From JAEXNA01 sp037189585 (GTDB taxonomy: Bacteria > Vulcanimicrobiota > Xenobia > Xenobiales > JADMJV01): a stretch of DNA of 64,000 bases. Made by a program: the position numbers and the translations under genes. The notes beneath the pieces were generated by a model. That model was given only the letters and a program-made list of their open reading frames with translations, ran no database searches and was not told the origin of the DNA. Of this stretch, positions 25,166 to 33,323 are shown piece after piece. The first letter of the stretch is position 1, and each line of letters opens with the position of its first letter. The DNA lies in contig JBBCJA010000011.1 of assembly GCA_037189585.1 (NCBI GenBank), positions 124,001 through 188,000 of the forward strand. Direction: 5' to 3'.

Positions 25166-25741
25166 TCAATCCATAACCTGACTGATAGGAGCCAGGAAAA
25201 TATCCGTTCGATGAAAGTCGGGCGGATATTCATTTTTGCGGCCCCAACTGAGATATTCGGGATCCCGGGGTGAGAGGATGGCGGTGACGTTCCACAAGGC
25301 ATGCCGCACGTCCAAGCCCTCTAGAACGACCAAATCTCTAAGTCGGAGGGAAAGCTGGACCGACCACCGTGTTTCGTCGCGTCGCGCGCTCGTTTCCACG
25401 CGAAGGTTGGAGAGGACGGCCTCCCGCTCTCGATAGTCGGAGAAGGTAGCGCACCACCAAGCGCCGGTCGGACTGAGATTGAATTCCTGATAGCGACCGG
25501 AGGGAGCCATGATAAAAAGTTCGGCCACGTCCTGTTCCCAAAGCCCTTCGACAAACTGTCTCGTCTGAAGACTTGTGTCGCACTCGGCTGCTTTGTCGGC
25601 TTCGAAGCGATAGAGAAGCCTGTCGCCGTCCAGACTTACCGAGAAGCGAGCTGAGTGGTGTGGAGGCCGGCCATACCAGTCGGTAGTGAAGTCGTTCCAG
25701 GGAGCGTCGGCGCCATAATGAAGGGGAAACCCACAAGACAT
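25166..25741 (-). CDS. DOMON/CBM9-like protein
   Basis: A 191-residue beta-rich protein. LWEQDVAELFIMAPSGRY followed by EFNLSPTGAWW is the typical core of CBM9/DOMON-like domains, which bind sugars or, in DOMON, heme. SARFSVSLDGDRLLYRFEAD at about 30-50 is the preceding strand pair. No signal peptide, unlike most such domains, so it may act in the cytoplasm or its start may be missed. Ligand unknown. Confidence 0.7.
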   Translation of the reverse strand: MSCGFPLHYGADAPWNDFTTDWYGRPPHHSARFSVSLDGDRLLYRFEADKAAECDTSLQTRQFVEGLWEQDVAELFIMAPSGRYQEFNLSPTGAWWCATFSDYREREAVLSNLRVETSARRDETRWSVQLSLRLRDLVVLEGLDVRHALWNVTAILSPRDPEYLSWGRKNEYPPDFHRTDIFLAPISQVMD

Positions 25742-25833
25742 CGAGGGTAAGATTTAGGACTCTTTCTCGGGATTCCTTGATGTTGTTCGGCACAGTGTAG
25801 GAGGCGAAGCTATCGTCGCGGAAGGGTAAACCC

Positions 25834-26193
25834 ATGAAGACCATCATGGTGATTGATGACGACCAGCAGATTCGAGAGCTCGTGGAGCTGTCGTTGAAGA
25901 TCACCTCCGGGTGGAAGGTCATCGAGGCGACCTCCGGACAACATGCCTTAGAGATTCTAGCTCAAAAACGTCCCGACGCCATTTTGTTGGATTACCACAT
26001 GCCGGAGATGAGCGGGCTGGAAACCTTGAACCTGATTCGGCAGACTCCGGAATATCGGGAGATTCCGGTGATCGCTTATACCGCGGACCCCCACGCTCTG
26101 GACAAAGATAACCTTCCCGAGGGCCTGTCGGGCGTGCTGCTCAAGCCTTTCGCTCCTGACTCTCTGGCCCGACGGCTGGCCGAGCTACTCTAA
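25834..26193 (+). CDS. Single-domain response regulator
   Basis: A 119-residue stand-alone receiver domain. The acidic pocket is VIDDDQQI (Asp7-9), phospho-acceptor Asp53 in ILLDYHMPEMSG, switch Thr in IAYTADP and Lys in LLKPFAP. It has no output domain, so it must act by binding a partner, as CheY or Spo0F-type proteins do. No kinase gene is adjacent. The last bases overlap convergent kptA by 9 bp. Confidence 0.92.
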   Translation: MKTIMVIDDDQQIRELVELSLKITSGWKVIEATSGQHALEILAQKRPDAILLDYHMPEMSGLETLNLIRQTPEYREIPVIAYTADPHALDKDNLPEGLSGVLLKPFAPDSLARRLAELL

Positions 26194-26736
26194 GCGCTTT
26201 AGAAATTTCGTCGGCACGGCGTCGGTCAACCAGACCCCGTTGGGGGATAGGTAGAAGAGATACCCTTCCTTGGCCATGCTCGATGAGTCGATCTCCAAAA
26301 TGACCGCTTTCCCTCGACGACTTCCGACCTTAAAGGCCGTGTGACGATCGGCCGAGAGGTGCACGTGGTGGCGCTCTCCCGGCTTTAGCCCATGGGTAAG
26401 GATAGGGTCGAGGAATCTTTCGACCGTACCGTGGTAGAGTATGGCTGGAGGAGAAGCTGGCGACAGACCTAGCTCGACCTCCACGGAATGACCTTGATTA
26501 GCCCGAATTCGACGTCTATCTTCAGAAAAGGCGAATCGTCGCTTGTCGTTTTTTTGAACCAGAGTTTCGAGTTCCACCCTCGTCAGGGGATGCCCAGAGG
26601 CAGCCATCCCTTGGAGAAGGGTGTCGACCTCCACCCAGCCCGCGCTGTCGAGCTCGATCCCGGCGGCTTGAGGTTGATGGCGAAGCACTAGCGAGAGGAA
26701 GCGGCTTCGTTGAGTCATTCGCCGATTCAAGTTCAC
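26185..26736 (-). CDS. kptA: RNA 2'-phosphotransferase (Tpt1/KptA family)
   Basis: A 183-residue protein matching the KptA/Tpt1 family over its whole length: LSLVLRHQP near the N-terminus (the Arg-His pair of the active site), RIRANQGHSV (about 78-87), LYHGTV, HVHLSAD and FYLSPNGVWLTD. The family removes an internal RNA 2'-phosphate by transfer to NAD+. In bacteria its natural substrate is unclear, but it fits RNA damage repair, and an RNA ligase/kinase pair lies at 47387-49299. ATG 26736 overlaps the stop of the upstream gene by 4 bp; ATG 26718 is an alternative start. Confidence 0.92.
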   Translation of the reverse strand: MNLNRRMTQRSRFLSLVLRHQPQAAGIELDSAGWVEVDTLLQGMAASGHPLTRVELETLVQKNDKRRFAFSEDRRRIRANQGHSVEVELGLSPASPPAILYHGTVERFLDPILTHGLKPGERHHVHLSADRHTAFKVGSRRGKAVILEIDSSSMAKEGYLFYLSPNGVWLTDAVPTKFLKRLE

Positions 26737-27359
26737 TCTCCGGGGCCCAATTGACGTGACTCCACCAGTTGAGGCGGGCTGTCGGGTTTGATGGCGAAGA
26801 CGTGGAGTTTCGAGCTTCCGTCGGCGGCATAGGTGCGGACCTCCTTACGAACCAGGTTTGGCTGATCTCCCTGGGGACTATAGAATTCGGTCACGTATTC
26901 GTTGGCGCTCAGCTTTTGTCGCGACAGGAGTTGGCGATTGTCGGGGTCGAGCTCCGGACTGAGAACGCCACTGAAAGCGGGAGCGGGGACGAACTGCTGA
27001 CTTGACGGTTGGTAGACCCAGTAAAAGAAAGGGATATTAGCTGACCCCCCGGGCAGATATTCCATAACACGAAGATCCGCGTATCCATCGAAATTGATGT
27101 CTTCCACCACAAGAGCGTCGGCCTCGGAATTGGGGGGCAGAAGAGATTCGAACTCTTGTAGCACCTGTTCCCGTCCGTCCGGGTTGACGACTTGGACTCC
27201 GTAGGCTGTGACCGAACCGGCCTCTCGATCCCCCCAGACAGCGAAGGTGTACGAAGGCCCGCTTTCGATAATCGGGGCCTGAACCTCGAAAAGTAGTGTT
27301 TGAGCCGACGCGGCGGTCGAGCCGAGAAGAAGCAGAGAAGCCAGAAAAGGTTTGAACAT
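26733..27359 (-). CDS. Secreted protein with FG-GAP/XAC2610-like motif
   Basis: A 208-residue protein with a signal peptide (MFKPFLASLLLLGSTAASA, cleavage near 19). VVEDINFDGYADLRVMEYLPGG (in parts VVEDINFDGY and ADLRVMEY) is the calcium-loop-like motif of FG-GAP/XAC2610-type secreted proteins. Mostly beta structure. It precedes kptA with a 4-bp overlap, although no functional link is evident. Function unknown. Confidence 0.75.
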   Translation of the reverse strand: MFKPFLASLLLLGSTAASAQTLLFEVQAPIIESGPSYTFAVWGDREAGSVTAYGVQVVNPDGREQVLQEFESLLPPNSEADALVVEDINFDGYADLRVMEYLPGGSANIPFFYWVYQPSSQQFVPAPAFSGVLSPELDPDNRQLLSRQKLSANEYVTEFYSPQGDQPNLVRKEVRTYAADGSSKLHVFAIKPDSPPQLVESRQLGPGE

Positions 27360-27439
27360 ATCTCAAGATATTGGCTGTCACACCGACGACTCCTTGGGAC
27401 TCTCCAAGGGCTCTGCAAGGAGCTTCGAAAGGGTTCGAG

Positions 27440-27931
27440 ATGTCCTGTGGGAACTCTGTAGGCGTGTCAGACACCTACTTGCGCGCCAAGGCCGAGGAGA
27501 TCAGTCATGAACTGGGACGACTTCGCCGGCGCATCAATGCCGATACCGGCGATTCACCTATCGAGCCTGAGGAAAGAGACGTGTTGGCGCTATGTCGCCG
27601 CGTTGAGCCATCCCTCCAATACGAGCTTTTGTCTCGGGAGTTTTTTCCGGGGCTGATCGTCAAAGTTGTGGATCCGAAGACTTCTCGCTTTTGTTTGATC
27701 CCTCCCGACGACGAACCGACCAAAGTGGAAGGCCCGGGACGGAAAAAATATCTCTTCAACGTGGAGATGAGTCTCAATCAGACTGTGGAGATCGAGGCCG
27801 ACGACTTACTGGAGGCTCACGACCTCGCATTTTCGGAGATGGAAGAGATGACCATCGGCGATTGCGATGAAGTTTCGGCCACTTTTCATAGCCTCACGGA
27901 CGAGTTTGGGCCCGGCTTTTCCTTGAATTAA
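27440..27931 (+). CDS. Hypothetical protein
   Basis: About 163 residues from ATG 27440, chosen for AAAGGG 6 bases upstream; alternatives are TTG 27371 and GTG 27464. The protein is acidic and soluble, with a helical N-terminal half (YLRAKAEEISHELGRLRRR) and a C-terminal half of acidic beta/alpha character (FNVEMSLNQTVEIEADDLLEAHDLAF). The last portion recalls small DUF-type adaptor or immunity-like proteins; no family identified. Its stop overlaps the stop of the convergent gene. Confidence 0.6.
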   Translation: MSCGNSVGVSDTYLRAKAEEISHELGRLRRRINADTGDSPIEPEERDVLALCRRVEPSLQYELLSREFFPGLIVKVVDPKTSRFCLIPPDDEPTKVEGPGRKKYLFNVEMSLNQTVEIEADDLLEAHDLAFSEMEEMTIGDCDEVSATFHSLTDEFGPGFSLN

Positions 27932-28308
27932 AAGGTTAGTCGAGCCCAACTGTCGGGATCTTCTCCCAGACTGTCGCCGCTCTCGGATTGGAACTGGTGA
28001 AGGTTGAGTTCCACTTTATGAACTTCCTGGACACCGTACCTATATTTGTCCGGCTTGCGATAAGCCGTGGAGCGCAGCAATCTGCCAAATGTTCCGCTCG
28101 AACTCTGACTGGGCTCTTCAACCGCGTGCCAGACACTCTTATCCGAGTGCGCCGGTCTAGCAGTGGAAACCACTGTCATATTCGAGTAGAGGCCGCCTGA
28201 CCAAAGAGGGAAATCTTCCTCTTCATAGTCGTCAGAAAACTTGCATATTCGAGGTTTGTCCATTGTTTCTTGCGCCGTCCTTTGCCGCCAAACTTCAGAC
28301 GAGTGCAT
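27928..28308 (-). CDS. Hypothetical protein
   Basis: About 126 residues from ATG 28308, which has AAAGGA close upstream; the reading frame extends to 28338 and ATG 28263 is another candidate. Ser/Glu/Asp/Trp-containing soluble sequence (KFSDDYEEEDFPLWSGGLYS, then KYRYGVQEVHKVELNLHQF) without signal or membrane segments. No family recognised. Convergent with the preceding gene by 4 bp. Confidence 0.5.
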   Translation of the reverse strand: MHSSEVWRQRTAQETMDKPRICKFSDDYEEEDFPLWSGGLYSNMTVVSTARPAHSDKSVWHAVEEPSQSSSGTFGRLLRSTAYRKPDKYRYGVQEVHKVELNLHQFQSESGDSLGEDPDSWARLTF

Positions 28309-28413
28309 GAGTCCTTTTCTCCAGACACCGCTCGACATCTATCAGGTTAAACGAGGGCGAAACGAGTGTCGAGCACCGATCGACGCCTTTGAGTATATCC
28401 CAAGGTATACGGT

Positions 28414-28800
28414 CTAGCGCTCCACCGGCTGATAGAAGTCTCCATCCCAGTCTACCGAGCTGGTATCGTCGGGACTCGCGTCGGAGATAATGAAAACTGT
28501 TCGGGAGCCCTCGAGGTCGCTCGAAGTGTGATAGTACCTCTGGAACCCATGAATGGGCGTATAGTCGACCACGACATGTTGACCTACAAGGAGGCTCTCC
28601 GGATGAACAGGCTCACCGTGAACGCGGAACTTGGCGGAAGCCAGGGGCACTTTCGCCACCGTGGTCGGGCCGATGCGAACGTAGACTTCTTGAGCCTCGA
28701 CTTGTGTGACCTGCCCGGTGAGAATGTCGGCCAAACCCGGGGACGTGAAGGCGAGCGACAAAGCCAACGCTGGACTAAGAGTTCTCTGGTAAGTGTTCAT
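28414..28800 (-). CDS. Secreted protein, paralogue of the next gene
   Basis: A 128-residue protein from ATG 28800, with AAGGAGGAG upstream; an upstream in-frame GTG would overlap that site. Signal peptide MNTYQRTLSPALALSLAFTSPGLA. The mature protein is a small beta-barrel-like domain with DILTGQVTQVEAQEVYVRI, VGQHVVVDYTPIHGFQRYY and a C-terminal DASPDDTSSVDWDGDFY. It is clearly homologous to the gene at 28968-29354 (same order of motifs), a tandem duplication. Function unknown. Confidence 0.8.
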   Translation of the reverse strand: MNTYQRTLSPALALSLAFTSPGLADILTGQVTQVEAQEVYVRIGPTTVAKVPLASAKFRVHGEPVHPESLLVGQHVVVDYTPIHGFQRYYHTSSDLEGSRTVFIISDASPDDTSSVDWDGDFYQPVER

Positions 28801-28905
28801 TTCACCACTCCTCCTTTTCACCTTAACTCCTTCTTTTCCACTTTAGCGTAAGGAGAAATGCTCGCCAGAGCCAGATCAGGGAAGGTATACCAGGGACATA
28901 CGAAT

Positions 28906-28957
28906 GGGCTTTGACTTACGTTAAAGCCCGAAAAGCTCCGTCACGGAGCTTTTCGGG
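28906..28957 (-). terminator. Terminator with two mutually exclusive hairpins
   Basis: CCCGAAAAGCTCCGT (28927-28941) and ACGGAGCTTTTCGGG (28943-28957) form a perfect 15-bp stem around one base, just past the stop at 28968, and probably end that transcript. A second hairpin, GGGCTTT (28906-28912) with AAAGCCC (28923-28929), shares three bases with the first, so only one can form at a time. A wider pair of 12-base arms (28841-28852 and 28915-28926) adds a third option. Confidence 0.65.
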
Positions 28958-28967
28958 GGTTGTGGGA

Positions 28968-29354
28968 CTACTTTTTTAAACGGTAAAGCTTGCCGTCCCA
29001 CTCCACCACGGCGGTGTCGTCAGGGGAAACATCCTGGATGATGTAGACGGTTCTTGGCTCCTTGACATCGGTCGATGTGTGATAATAGCGCTGAAATCCG
29101 TAGACGGGGGTGTAGTCGACCACGACCTGTTGACCCATGGTCAAGCTGCTGACGGGCACCAGCACCCCGTTGACCCGAAACTGAGCCGTTTCCACGGGGA
29201 CCCTGGCCACGGTGCTATCCTCCATCGTGATGTAGGCGTCACCGCCACTGACCTGGTAGACTGTTCCGGTTAGGATGTCGGCCGAAGCCGGAGCGGCCAG
29301 AGTCGCGGCCAGGGCAAGAGCGGCGAAACCGCCATAGAGTGATTGCGTATTCAT
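28968..29354 (-). CDS. Secreted protein, paralogue of the previous gene
   Basis: A 128-residue secreted protein with signal peptide MNTQSLYGGFAALALAATL ending near APASA. The mature domain follows the same pattern as its neighbour: DILTGTVYQVSGGDAYITME, VPVETAQFRVNGV, VGQ/MGQQVVVDYTPVYGFQRYYH and PDDTAVVEWDGKLYRLKK. The conserved VVDYTP and FQRYYHTS stretches suggest a shared fold and ligand. Upstream is the 290-bp leader region of fusA. Confidence 0.8.
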   Translation of the reverse strand: MNTQSLYGGFAALALAATLAAPASADILTGTVYQVSGGDAYITMEDSTVARVPVETAQFRVNGVLVPVSSLTMGQQVVVDYTPVYGFQRYYHTSTDVKEPRTVYIIQDVSPDDTAVVEWDGKLYRLKK

Positions 29355-29433
29355 AGAATTTACCTCCAGAGCGCACTGTACTCTCCTTGATGAGGATTAA
29401 GACAGACCCTGACGGGGGAGAATCAGCCCATAC

Positions 29434-29451
29434 GTTCGGAATGCTCCGAAC
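29434..29451 (+). other. Perfect hairpin in the fusA upstream region
   Basis: GTTCGGA-ATGC-TCCGAAC is a 7-bp stem with a 4-base loop. It lies about 190 bp before the fusA start, between the divergent secreted-protein gene and fusA, and may end or attenuate a short transcript. No T-run follows directly. Confidence 0.3.
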
Positions 29452-29524
29452 AGGAGTTTTGGCGGGGAAATTCAATTCACTGGTGCGCCGCTAACCCTGG
29501 TGAGCCGTTAGGAGCATCAGGGTG

Positions 29525-29554
29525 TTGACAGAGATGGGGTTCTCCAGGTAGCTT
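29525..29554 (+). promoter_or_regulatory. Possible fusA promoter
   Basis: TTGACA at 29525-29530 matches the -35 consensus exactly. An 18-bp spacer leads to TAGCTT at 29549-29554, a weak -10. The start of fusA is 92 bp downstream. The rest of the 29355-29645 gap contains GC-rich inverted segments but no recognisable RNA gene. Confidence 0.35.
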
Positions 29555-29645
29555 GTCTGGCCCCATCATTTCAGTTTAAGGCAAATCGACGGCCCGGTGG
29601 AGCCTGGCGCGTGAGCCGCCGTCACGAAGGAGAATAGATAAAGTT

Positions 29646-31763
29646 ATGGCTACTGATTCGGCCACCTCAGACATCAGCATGGTCCGAAATATCGGAATTT
29701 CGGCCCACATCGACTCGGGTAAGACGACGCTGTCCGAGCGCATCCTGTTTTATACCGGAAAGATCCACAAGATCGAGGAGGTCCGTGGTAAATCTGGGGT
29801 GGGCGCGAAGATGGACTCGATGGACCTAGAGCGCGAGAAAGGGATCACCATCCAGTCCGCCGCGACCTACTGTACCTGGGGTGATTACAACATCAACCTG
29901 ATCGACACCCCTGGCCACGTGGACTTCACGGTGGAAGTGGAGCGCGCTCTGCGCGTGCTCGACGGCGCCGTCCTGGTGCTTTGCGCCGTGGCTGGTGTGC
30001 AGTCGCAGTCCATCACCGTGGACCGCCAGATGAAGCGTTACGGCGTTCCCAAATTGGCCTTCGTCAACAAGATGGACCGTGCCGGTGCCAACCCCTTCCG
30101 CGTCGTCGGAATGTTGCGCGAGAAGCTCAACCACAACGCCCACCTTGTCACTTATCCGATCGGAGCCGAGGACAAGTTCGAAGGCGTGGTCGACCTGTTG
30201 ACCATGAAAGCCAAGTATTTCGATGGTGACAACGGTGAGGACATCCGCATCGAGGAGTGCCCCGCCGAACTCAAAGAGGAGGCTCAGGGCTACCGGGATG
30301 CGCTCATTGAAGCTCTCTCCGACTTTGACGACTCCCTAGCCGAGAAATTTCTTGAAGGCGCTGAAGTGACCGCTGAGGATATTGTCCCCGTGTTACGCAA
30401 GGCCACCCTGTCGCTCAACTTCACTGCGGTTTTCTGTGGTTCGGCTTATAAGAACAAGGGCGTCCAGCATCTGCTCGACGGCGTCTGTTCCTTTTTGCCG
30501 AACCCTTCGGAACGAACCAATATCGGTTTGGACCAGCGTAACAACGAAGCTGAAGTTATCATGGAATCTTCCCCCGCGAAGCCATTCGTAGGACTAGCGT
30601 TCAAGCTCGAGGATGGCCGTTTCGGTCAGTTAACCTACCTCCGTGTCTATCAGGGCAAGATCTCCAAGGGAGACTTTATCCACAACATCAACAACAAGAA
30701 GAAGGTCAAGATCCCTCGTATCGTTCGTATGCACTCCAACGAGATGCACGACGTGGAGACGGCCGTGGCCGGTGATATCGTAGCCCTCTTCGGTATCGAG
30801 TGCGCCTCGGGCGACACCTTTACCGATGGTAGCGTCGAAATCACCATGACCTCGATGCACATTCCCGCGGCTGTGATGTCGCTGGCGGTAGAGCCGAAGG
30901 AACGTTCCGGTCTGCAGAACTTCTCCAAGGCTCTCAACCGTTTCTCTAAGGAGGATCCGACCTTCCGCGTTTGGCGTGACGAGGAGTCTGGCGAGACTTT
31001 GATCGCGGGAATGGGAGAGCTTCACCTTGAGGTTTATGTTGAGCGCATCAAGCGTGAGTATGCCTGTGAGGTCAACGTCGGAGCGCCTCAGGTCGCCTAT
31101 CGTGAGGCCATCACCACTCCGACCAAGATCGATTACACCCATAAGAAACAGACCGGTGGTTCCGGACAGTATGCTAAGCTTGCTGGTATGATGGAGCCGC
31201 TGCCCGCTGACGCGGTCAACACCTATGAGTTCGTCAACGAGGTCGTCGGTGGTGTGATTCCTAAGGAGTACATTCCGGCTTGTGATAAGGGCTTCCAAGA
31301 GGCTCTCAAGAAGGGCATGTTGATCGAAGCTCCGGTTGTTGGCGTACGCTGTGTGGTCAACGACGGTAACTATCACCCTGTCGACTCTTCGGAAATGGCT
31401 TTCCGTATCGCGGCTCAGGCCGCGATTCGCGACTGCTACATGAAGGCCAATCCGGTCATCCTCGAGCCGATTATGTTGGTGGAGACCGCCGCCCCGGACG
31501 AATTTCAGGGCGCCGTCACCGGCGGTCTGAATCAGCGTCGCGGTGTAATCCTCAACTCGGAGACAAACGACGGATACGTGACCGTCCAGGCCCACGTGCC
31601 TTTCTCGGAGATGTTCGGATATGCCACAGTGCTTCGCTCCGGGACGCAAGGTAAGGGAGAGTTCTCGATGGAGTTCGCCAAATACGAACCCGTCCCGCGT
31701 AACACCCAGGCCGACATGGTGGAAAAACATAAAGCGGCCAAGATGGCCGGCGCCAAGAAGTAA
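29646..31763 (+). CDS. fusA: Elongation factor G, spdEFG1 type
   Basis: A 705-residue translational GTPase that moves tRNA and mRNA through the ribosome. G1 motif AHIDSGKTT (about 19-27), an insertion EEVRGKSGVGAKMDSM typical of the mitochondrial EFG1/spdEFG1 group, G3 DTPGHVDFT, G4 NKMDRAG, and all five EF-G domains through EPIMLVETAAPDEFQGAVTG. In spirochaetes, planctomycetes and some deltaproteobacteria, spdEFG1 carries out translocation and a second paralogue, spdEFG2, recycles ribosomes; no second copy is in this window. The ribosome-binding site GGAG is rather far (13 bases) from the ATG. Followed by a strong terminator. Confidence 0.95.
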   Translation: MATDSATSDISMVRNIGISAHIDSGKTTLSERILFYTGKIHKIEEVRGKSGVGAKMDSMDLEREKGITIQSAATYCTWGDYNINLIDTPGHVDFTVEVERALRVLDGAVLVLCAVAGVQSQSITVDRQMKRYGVPKLAFVNKMDRAGANPFRVVGMLREKLNHNAHLVTYPIGAEDKFEGVVDLLTMKAKYFDGDNGEDIRIEECPAELKEEAQGYRDALIEALSDFDDSLAEKFLEGAEVTAEDIVPVLRKATLSLNFTAVFCGSAYKNKGVQHLLDGVCSFLPNPSERTNIGLDQRNNEAEVIMESSPAKPFVGLAFKLEDGRFGQLTYLRVYQGKISKGDFIHNINNKKKVKIPRIVRMHSNEMHDVETAVAGDIVALFGIECASGDTFTDGSVEITMTSMHIPAAVMSLAVEPKERSGLQNFSKALNRFSKEDPTFRVWRDEESGETLIAGMGELHLEVYVERIKREYACEVNVGAPQVAYREAITTPTKIDYTHKKQTGGSGQYAKLAGMMEPLPADAVNTYEFVNEVVGGVIPKEYIPACDKGFQEALKKGMLIEAPVVGVRCVVNDGNYHPVDSSEMAFRIAAQAAIRDCYMKANPVILEPIMLVETAAPDEFQGAVTGGLNQRRGVILNSETNDGYVTVQAHVPFSEMFGYATVLRSGTQGKGEFSMEFAKYEPVPRNTQADMVEKHKAAKMAGAKK

Positions 31764-31783
31764 GCTCGTCTTGTTCCTTGTTT

Positions 31784-31818
31784 CGAAAAAGCTGCTCCTT
31801 TAGGGGGCAGCTTTTTCG
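31784..31818 (+). terminator. Rho-independent terminator of fusA
   Basis: CGAAAAAGCTGCTCC (31784-31798) pairs with GGGGCAGCTTTTTCG ending at 31818; the stem is at least 12 bp and ends in a T-run. It lies 20 bp past the fusA stop. Confidence 0.8.
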
Positions 31819-32000
31819 TGTGCCAGGAGAGCGACGCGCGAAAGTTTTCCAAATAGTCATGAAATTGTGACATTCTGTTTACAATTCACCCCCTCATTTC
31901 AGAAATTTTTCACTGGTCATATGATCGTAACCGGGTGTCAATATCCGTGTAACATCTTCACTCTATAGTCTACCTACAGTCCATCGATCAGGAGAATGAA

Positions 32001-33140
32001 ATGTCATACGGTACACTTCGCCTCGACCGCAGAACTCTCGGGTATGATCCCGCCGGCCCTCTCCCGAGTGGTCCCCGACCGGCTATTTTACCGGCTATCC
32101 GCACCGTTTTCGGTGGGAACAACGGTACCACGGTCAGCACCACTTCGAATACCGGCGCTTCTCCCACCGTTAACTCCAACCAGCAGGTCGATACCGCTAG
32201 CGTCAGCTCGGGTGGTCAGACCTCGACCCAGGTTACCGTGGAGCCTTGGGGCAAAGGTAAGAACAGCTCCGTGGAAGGCATTCTCCGCAACCAGGGCTAC
32301 TCGCTCCAAGAGATCTACGCCAAAGACGCCAACGGACAGACTTTGATCGACCGCGTCGCCAGCAGCAATGGACTGAAGAATCCCAACTTGATCCAACCGG
32401 GTCAGCAGCTCAATATTCCTTCTCGTGGTAGAGACGGGGCCGACGCGATGCAGCCCGGCGACAGCCAATCCGCCGGCATCCGCAACGGCAACACCACCGC
32501 AGGAACCTCGGTTCGAGTAGCTGGGGACGGAACCGTTCTGGGTAAGATGAGAACTCAGAACGGAACCAACCGCAATGCCGGTAGCAATACGGAGATGTCG
32601 GTCTCACCCGGCGGCCGCGTAGACTCTGGGGTTGCCGTCAGCCGCGACGGCACGATTGTCGGCGGCCGGATGACCGGCACCTCGGCCGACGGATCGGCTC
32701 GTGATACCGTCCGTACCCGCAACGACGGTAGCGGGATCGTCTCTGAATACACTACCGAAGCCGGGCGCACCCGCACCACCGTCAACGGCGGTGTAGTCAC
32801 CCGCGAAACCAACGGCAACGAAGGTCAAGGTGTGACTGTGCGTGACGGGCGAACTGAGCGAGAGCGCGAGGGCTTCTTGGAGCGCACCTTCGGGCGCGGC
32901 TTCGACTGGATCACCGGCCACCGCGAACGGGCCGACGTCAACGGTGAGTCCATCGGAGGCGAGATCCGCAGATATCAAGACCCTCGCACTGGCGAAACCA
33001 TCGTCACTGAAACTCAGAACGGTCAAACCCGGGTGGTCGGCAGCAGCGCCGGAGATTCTGACGACGGCATCGGTCAGCGTATGGCGCGCGCCGCCGACGA
33101 AACGATCGCGGGCTTCGGCCGTGCTATCGGGCTCGGTTAA
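32001..33140 (+). CDS. LysM-like repeat-rich surface protein
   Basis: A 379-residue protein with no signal peptide. Residues about 75-135 (VEPWGKGKNSSVEGILRNQG to LIQPGQQLNIPS) match a LysM-like domain, including NPNLIQPGQQLNIP. The remaining 240 residues are Gly/Arg/Thr/Asn-rich with repeated VxSRDGTIVG and TVNGGVVTRETNG units, probably beta-strand repeats. LysM modules bind peptidoglycan or chitin. ATG 32001 has AGGAG about 10 bases upstream. It heads an operon with the next three genes. No hydrophobic export signal is seen, as with several other proteins here. Confidence 0.7.
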   Translation: MSYGTLRLDRRTLGYDPAGPLPSGPRPAILPAIRTVFGGNNGTTVSTTSNTGASPTVNSNQQVDTASVSSGGQTSTQVTVEPWGKGKNSSVEGILRNQGYSLQEIYAKDANGQTLIDRVASSNGLKNPNLIQPGQQLNIPSRGRDGADAMQPGDSQSAGIRNGNTTAGTSVRVAGDGTVLGKMRTQNGTNRNAGSNTEMSVSPGGRVDSGVAVSRDGTIVGGRMTGTSADGSARDTVRTRNDGSGIVSEYTTEAGRTRTTVNGGVVTRETNGNEGQGVTVRDGRTEREREGFLERTFGRGFDWITGHRERADVNGESIGGEIRRYQDPRTGETIVTETQNGQTRVVGSSAGDSDDGIGQRMARAADETIAGFGRAIGLG

Positions 33141-33323
33141 TTGGAACTCGCTCAAGTTCGACAACTGATCGACGATCTCGATCAACTGCTTGGCCTCAAC
33201 GGGAACTTCTGGCCCGTTGAGGCCTCTTCGTCAACCGAGGTTTTGGAAACTCCCGAACAGCTGGAAGCTCTCTTTCATGCGCTGTTGGTGGACCTCTTCG
33301 GTCTTAAGGTGGAAGGTCTGTGA
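33141..33323 (+). CDS. Small acidic helical protein
   Basis: A 60-residue protein starting at TTG 33141 directly after the previous stop and ending in a 4-bp overlap with the next gene. Composition is acidic and Leu-rich (LAQVRQLIDDLDQLLGL, then EQLEALFHALLVDLFGLKVEGL), two amphipathic helices. Tight packing between two coupled genes supports it as real, despite its TTG start and weak ribosome-binding site. Perhaps a small partner or adaptor of the zinc-ribbon protein. Confidence 0.55.
   Translation: MELAQVRQLIDDLDQLLGLNGNFWPVEASSSTEVLETPEQLEALFHALLVDLFGLKVEGL

Noticed and set aside
29355..29645. Riboswitch or small RNA upstream of fusA
   Set aside because: There is one small hairpin and GC-rich inverted pieces, but no known riboswitch consensus could be recognised.
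30630..31730. A 366-codon open frame on the minus strand inside fusA
   Set aside because: It is antisense to conserved EF-G codons, with no ribosome-binding site and no recognisable domain; a typical shadow frame of a biased, conserved gene.
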